Program-made: the position numbers and the translations under genes
The notes under the pieces: generated by a model
Seen by the model: the letters and a program-made list of their open reading frames with translations, nothing else
Databases searched by the model: none
Told to the model about the DNA's origin: nothing
Part shown: piece after piece, positions 61,026 to 64,000 of the stretch
Layout of the letters: every line of letters begins with the position of its first letter
How positions within the stretch are numbered: the stretch's first letter is position 1
DNA from: Desulfuromonadaceae bacterium
GTDB lineage: Bacteria; Desulfobacterota; Desulfuromonadia; Geobacterales; Pseudopelobacteraceae
Assembly: GCA_028683855.1 (NCBI GenBank)
Contig: JAQUHA010000014.1
Location: 1-64,000 of the forward strand
Reading direction: 5' to 3'
DNA: 64,000 nt

Positions 61026-62192
61026 ATGAAGATTCCGATTTCATACAGCTTGAGAAACCTCTGGACCAGGCGAATGACGACCCTGATGACGGTTGCTGGC
61101 ATGGCTCTGGTAGTTTTTGTTTTTGCCGCAACACTCATGCTGACCGATGGCCTGCAGAAAACCCTGGTTGAGACCGGTTCTCCCGATAACGTCGTGGTCA
61201 TCAGAAAAGGTTCCCAGTCTGAAGTGCAGAGTGGCATTGAGCGGCTGCAGGCGTCAATTATTACCGGTCAGCCGGAAATTGCCATCGGCTCTGACGGCAG
61301 CCGGATGATTGCGCGTGAGATGGTTGTCCTGATAAACCTGCCAAAAAGAGGGAGCAACAAGCCGGCAAATGTCGTAATCCGGGGGATAGATTCTCACTCA
61401 CTGGCTCTTCGGCCGCAGGTAAAGCTGATCGAGGGGCGGATGCCGCGTGCCGGATCAGCCGAGATAATTGCCGGGAGCAGCGTTGCCAGACGCTTTCAGG
61501 GCACCGGAATAGGGGAACATCTCCGGTTCGGAATGAGGGAGTGGACGGTTGTCGGGATTTTTGAGGCGGGAACCACAGGCTTCAACTCTGAGGTGTGGGG
61601 TGACGCTGATCAGCTTATGCAGGCGTTTCGACGGCCGGTTTACTCCTCTCTGCTCTTTCGTCTCTCTGATGTCGGCAGTTTCTCGAAGCTGAAGGAGCGG
61701 CTTGAGGGGGATCCGCGACTGACTGTGGAGGCCAAGCTGGAACCAAGATTCTATCTGGATCAATCCGAGGTTATGGCGAAGTTTCTCCGTATTCTCGGCA
61801 TAACTCTGACCCTGATCTTCTCTCTCGGGGCAATCATTGGCGCGATGATCACCATGTATGCCGCTGTTGCTAACAGAGTCAGTGAAATCGGTACTTTGCG
61901 GGCGATAGGATTTCAGCGCTCCAGCATAATGATTGCATTTCTCAGCGAAGCGTTACTGCTGGGGTTGCTGGGCGGGATTACCGGTCTTGCAGCCGCATCT
62001 TTCATGCAGCTTATTACGATTTCGACCATGAACTGGCAGACTTTTTCAGAGCTTGCCTTCTCTTTCAGCCTCACTCCGGCAACGATCATTCAGTCACTCG
62101 GTTTTTCACTGGTCATGGGATTTACCGGAGGATTTATTCCGGCGGTCAGGGCGAGCAGAATGAGCATTGTCGACGCCCTGCGCGGAAGTTAA
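61026..62192 (+). CDS. ABC transporter permease (MacB-type), second of two
   Basis: A 388-residue permease paralogous to the one before it. It has an N-terminal helix (TTLMTVAGMALVVFVFAATLML), a MacB-like periplasmic domain (IIAGSSVARRFQGTGIGEHLRFG) and a C-terminal FtsX domain (AAVANRVSEIGTLRAIGFQRSS; GGFIPAVRASRMSIVDALRGS). Spacing of 2 bp to the previous gene indicates the same operon, of which it is the last gene. Confidence 0.92.
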   Translation: MKIPISYSLRNLWTRRMTTLMTVAGMALVVFVFAATLMLTDGLQKTLVETGSPDNVVVIRKGSQSEVQSGIERLQASIITGQPEIAIGSDGSRMIAREMVVLINLPKRGSNKPANVVIRGIDSHSLALRPQVKLIEGRMPRAGSAEIIAGSSVARRFQGTGIGEHLRFGMREWTVVGIFEAGTTGFNSEVWGDADQLMQAFRRPVYSSLLFRLSDVGSFSKLKERLEGDPRLTVEAKLEPRFYLDQSEVMAKFLRILGITLTLIFSLGAIIGAMITMYAAVANRVSEIGTLRAIGFQRSSIMIAFLSEALLLGLLGGITGLAAASFMQLITISTMNWQTFSELAFSFSLTPATIIQSLGFSLVMGFTGGFIPAVRASRMSIVDALRGS

Positions 62193-62379
62193 GCTCTGCT
62201 GCATTGGCGTAAAAGCCTCTCTCATCGCGGGTGAGACTACACTTTAAATTATGCTGTGTACGCGACATACCTTTTAAACTGCTTGATTTATGATTCCGGT
62301 TACATAATACTTGAGACCGATGCAACCCATCAGAACTATTCTATATCCCCCCATTAAACTATTATCCCGGGAAAATCCG

Positions 62380-63609
62380 ATGAGAAATTTTGCAAATCTT
62401 TTCCTGATCCTGTTTCTTGCAGACGGTGGTTTTTCGTTAGTTGACGAGTTAGTGCCACTTCTTACTCCGCTGATGCCGTTTACCGGTTTACGACTACTGC
62501 TTGCCGGCAATGTTATTGTCATGGCTGCAATTATCTATTTCTGTCTTGGTATTGACAGCAGACTCCCTAAAAAGCTCTTTATTCCGCTGATATTCTTCGC
62601 AATATTTTTTCCCCTTACTGTCTGGTTTTTCCCTGTTCTTGAAGGGTTGCCAGCGCTCGGTCTTATAGGTGCTCTACTGCAGCTGCTGCTTGGGATGCTA
62701 CCTCTCTACTATTTCCGTAAGGGTGACGACCGTTCCCTTATCATGCCGCCTGAGCTGTTCAGCGGCAGCTATTTCAAGCTTAAAAACAGCTTGATCTTCT
62801 TTGGTGTAAATCTGGTAATTGTCCCTTTTCTCCTGATTGTTTTTTCAATGTCGACAGTTGATGCGTATATGGCTGAATATACTTCAGGTTTTATGCATAT
62901 AAATCCCGGCGGACTTCGTATGTCTGAACGTACATATACACAAGGGGGGAAGAGTGTGCGGCTGGCTGCCATGATTCATATTGCCGACAAGGAGTATTAC
63001 GACTCGCTAACGTCTTCGCTCTCTACCGGAAGGGCGATCGTCCTGGCTGAAGGGGTTAGCGATACAGGAAAACTGCTCGGTAACAGCATAGATTATGGTA
63101 AGATCGCGAGCTATCTTGGTTTACAGTCACAGCATGATATGAATTTTGGCGGCAGACTGATTAACCCGGATGACCTGGAAAGCGTTAAGTCACCTCTCGT
63201 TAAATCTGAGGCTGGGAAGAAATCATTTTCTCTTGATATTCTAAGAGCCGATGTAGATGCCGCTGATTTTCGCCCATCCACTATTCTGATTCTTAACTCA
63301 CTTGGAAAAAAACTTCAGGGGAGTCCATCTTTTCTGGATGCTTTTACAGCGCTTAATAGATGGGGTGAAAAAAACATAACTCCGGAAATGTCAGAAATAC
63401 TTATGGATGACATCCTCTATAAACGAAATATCAAGGTAATCGGTTATCTGGATAGAGCGCTTCTTAATTACGATACTGTCGTAATCCCCTGGGGGGCGCT
63501 CCATATGAAAGAGATTGAAGCGGAGGTATTGAAGAGGGGCTTCAAACTTCAGAATGAGCGGGTACGCGTGAGCATTGATTTCGGTAAAATGCTTATGACT
63601 ATGCTATGA
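62380..63609 (+). CDS. Membrane protein with C-terminal TraB/TIKI-like domain
   Basis: ATG 62380 is taken because it starts at the first membrane helix; ATG 62311 would add 23 residues and neither start has a strong ribosome-binding site. The 409-residue product has about four to five hydrophobic segments in the first 190 residues and a soluble second half. That half has the order LAAMIHIADKEYYDSL, AIVLAEGVSDTGKLL, then VVIPWGALHMKEIEAEVLKRGFK, which resembles the TraB/GumN/TIKI fold ('HxG ... EG ... GALH'). Function, perhaps proteolytic, is not known. Confidence 0.65.
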   Translation: MRNFANLFLILFLADGGFSLVDELVPLLTPLMPFTGLRLLLAGNVIVMAAIIYFCLGIDSRLPKKLFIPLIFFAIFFPLTVWFFPVLEGLPALGLIGALLQLLLGMLPLYYFRKGDDRSLIMPPELFSGSYFKLKNSLIFFGVNLVIVPFLLIVFSMSTVDAYMAEYTSGFMHINPGGLRMSERTYTQGGKSVRLAAMIHIADKEYYDSLTSSLSTGRAIVLAEGVSDTGKLLGNSIDYGKIASYLGLQSQHDMNFGGRLINPDDLESVKSPLVKSEAGKKSFSLDILRADVDAADFRPSTILILNSLGKKLQGSPSFLDAFTALNRWGEKNITPEMSEILMDDILYKRNIKVIGYLDRALLNYDTVVIPWGALHMKEIEAEVLKRGFKLQNERVRVSIDFGKMLMTML

Positions 63610-63679
63610 TACTGCCGGATTGACTCAAATTTTACCGGATCAGCGCTCCACGGAGAGACTTAAGCCATAAGGAGATGAT

Positions 63680-64000
63680 ATGTTTCTGCGACTTTTCCTC
63701 ATCTTTGCAATTGTACCGATTATCGAGATCTGGCTGCTTATCAAGACGGGGAGGGTTATCGGGGCGCTTCCTACCGTAGCCATTCTTCTTTCAATTTCAA
63801 TGATCGGAGCCTGGCTGGCAAGATCTCAGGGGTTTCGGACAATAAACTCCATCCGTAATGATCTCTCATCAGGGCGTATGCCTGCGGCTCACTTTCTCGA
63901 TGGGGCAATAATTCTTGCCGGTGGAATTTTACTCCTCACCCCCGGTTTCTTCACAGATTTCATAGGGCTCTTCTTCCTTTTTCCCGTTACGCGTACGTTT
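63680..64000 (+). CDS. fxsA: FxsA-family membrane protein (cut by the window end)
   Basis: ATG 63680 follows AAGGAG. The 107 codons present encode a small membrane protein with FLRLFLIFAIVPIIEIWLLIKTG, a GALPTVAILLSISMIGAWLARSQG helix, and LLLTPGFFTDFIGLFFLFP, all typical of FxsA. The FxsA family is named after the E. coli protein that suppresses F-plasmid exclusion of phage T7; its normal role is unknown. The C-terminus lies beyond the window. Confidence 0.9.
   Translation, partial: MFLRLFLIFAIVPIIEIWLLIKTGRVIGALPTVAILLSISMIGAWLARSQGFRTINSIRNDLSSGRMPAAHFLDGAIILAGGILLLTPGFFTDFIGLFFLFPVTRTF

Overview
The window looks like a chromosomal segment of a Geobacter-type bacterium (Desulfuromonadales/Geobacterales, Desulfobacterota). 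The assignment rests on gene content and style: an adenosylcobalamin-dependent ribonucleotide reductase, AmmeMemoRadiSam protein B, CHASE2 cyclase next to a FecR protein, a long-chain polyprenyl diphosphate synthase, a UbiD-family decarboxylase, secreted proteins with DUF1566 and 'NTLSYQG' modules, and many periplasmic or surface proteins. This is inference from family knowledge; no 16S gene is present and the genus is not fixed.

Layout. 0.1-5.3 kb: a 1,706-residue secreted protein with a DUF1566 domain, Ig-like repeats, a C13-like caspase-fold protease domain and a dockerin-like tail. 5.3-7.0 kb: an AbiEi/AbiEii type IV toxin-antitoxin pair under a long inverted-repeat operator. 7.3-13.7 kb: a REC plus degenerate GGDEF regulator, a very small charged protein, a D-2-hydroxyacid dehydrogenase, a DEAD-box helicase, polyprenyl diphosphate synthase, and a TlpA/CcdA thiol-redox pair. 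13.8-26.8 kb: the most striking locus. It holds a CHASE2 cyclase, a FecR protein, a secreted protein made of seven near-identical 36-residue curlin-like repeats, a small secreted protein echoing that repeat, a CsgG-like outer-membrane lipoprotein fused to peptidoglycan-binding and TPR-like parts, a small membrane protein, an HtrA-like protease, a second CsgG/TolB-like protein, two divergent paralogous LPP20-like proteins and a secreted transglutaminase. I read it as an export and assembly system for a curli-like surface fibre. 26.8-29.5 kb: tRNA-Asp and nrdJ with two NrdR-type boxes on its promoter. 29.5-53.5 kb: mostly core genes (cysteine-desulfurase-like enzyme, PhoH, TsaD, RsmA, RmuC, Sua5-type enzyme, YihY, SucA, a PilB/GspE-type ATPase with two upstream envelope proteins, AmmeMemoRadiSam B, an orphan sensor kinase, a TPR protein, UbiD).

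53.5-57.7 kb is a small accessory island: yefM-yoeB, a RAYT (Y1) transposase unit with perfect 18-bp terminal inverted repeats, three extra copies of one end of that unit, a PIN-toxin/antitoxin pair in reversed order, a beheaded secreted-protein gene, a fragment of an integrase, and a relB-relE type pair. 57.9-62.2 kb is a MacA/MacB-like ABC exporter operon (adaptor, ATPase, two permeases). The window ends with a membrane protein carrying a TraB/TIKI-like domain and the start of fxsA.

No rRNA, CRISPR array, prophage or replication origin was seen. All functional calls rest on reading translated motifs; no database search was run.
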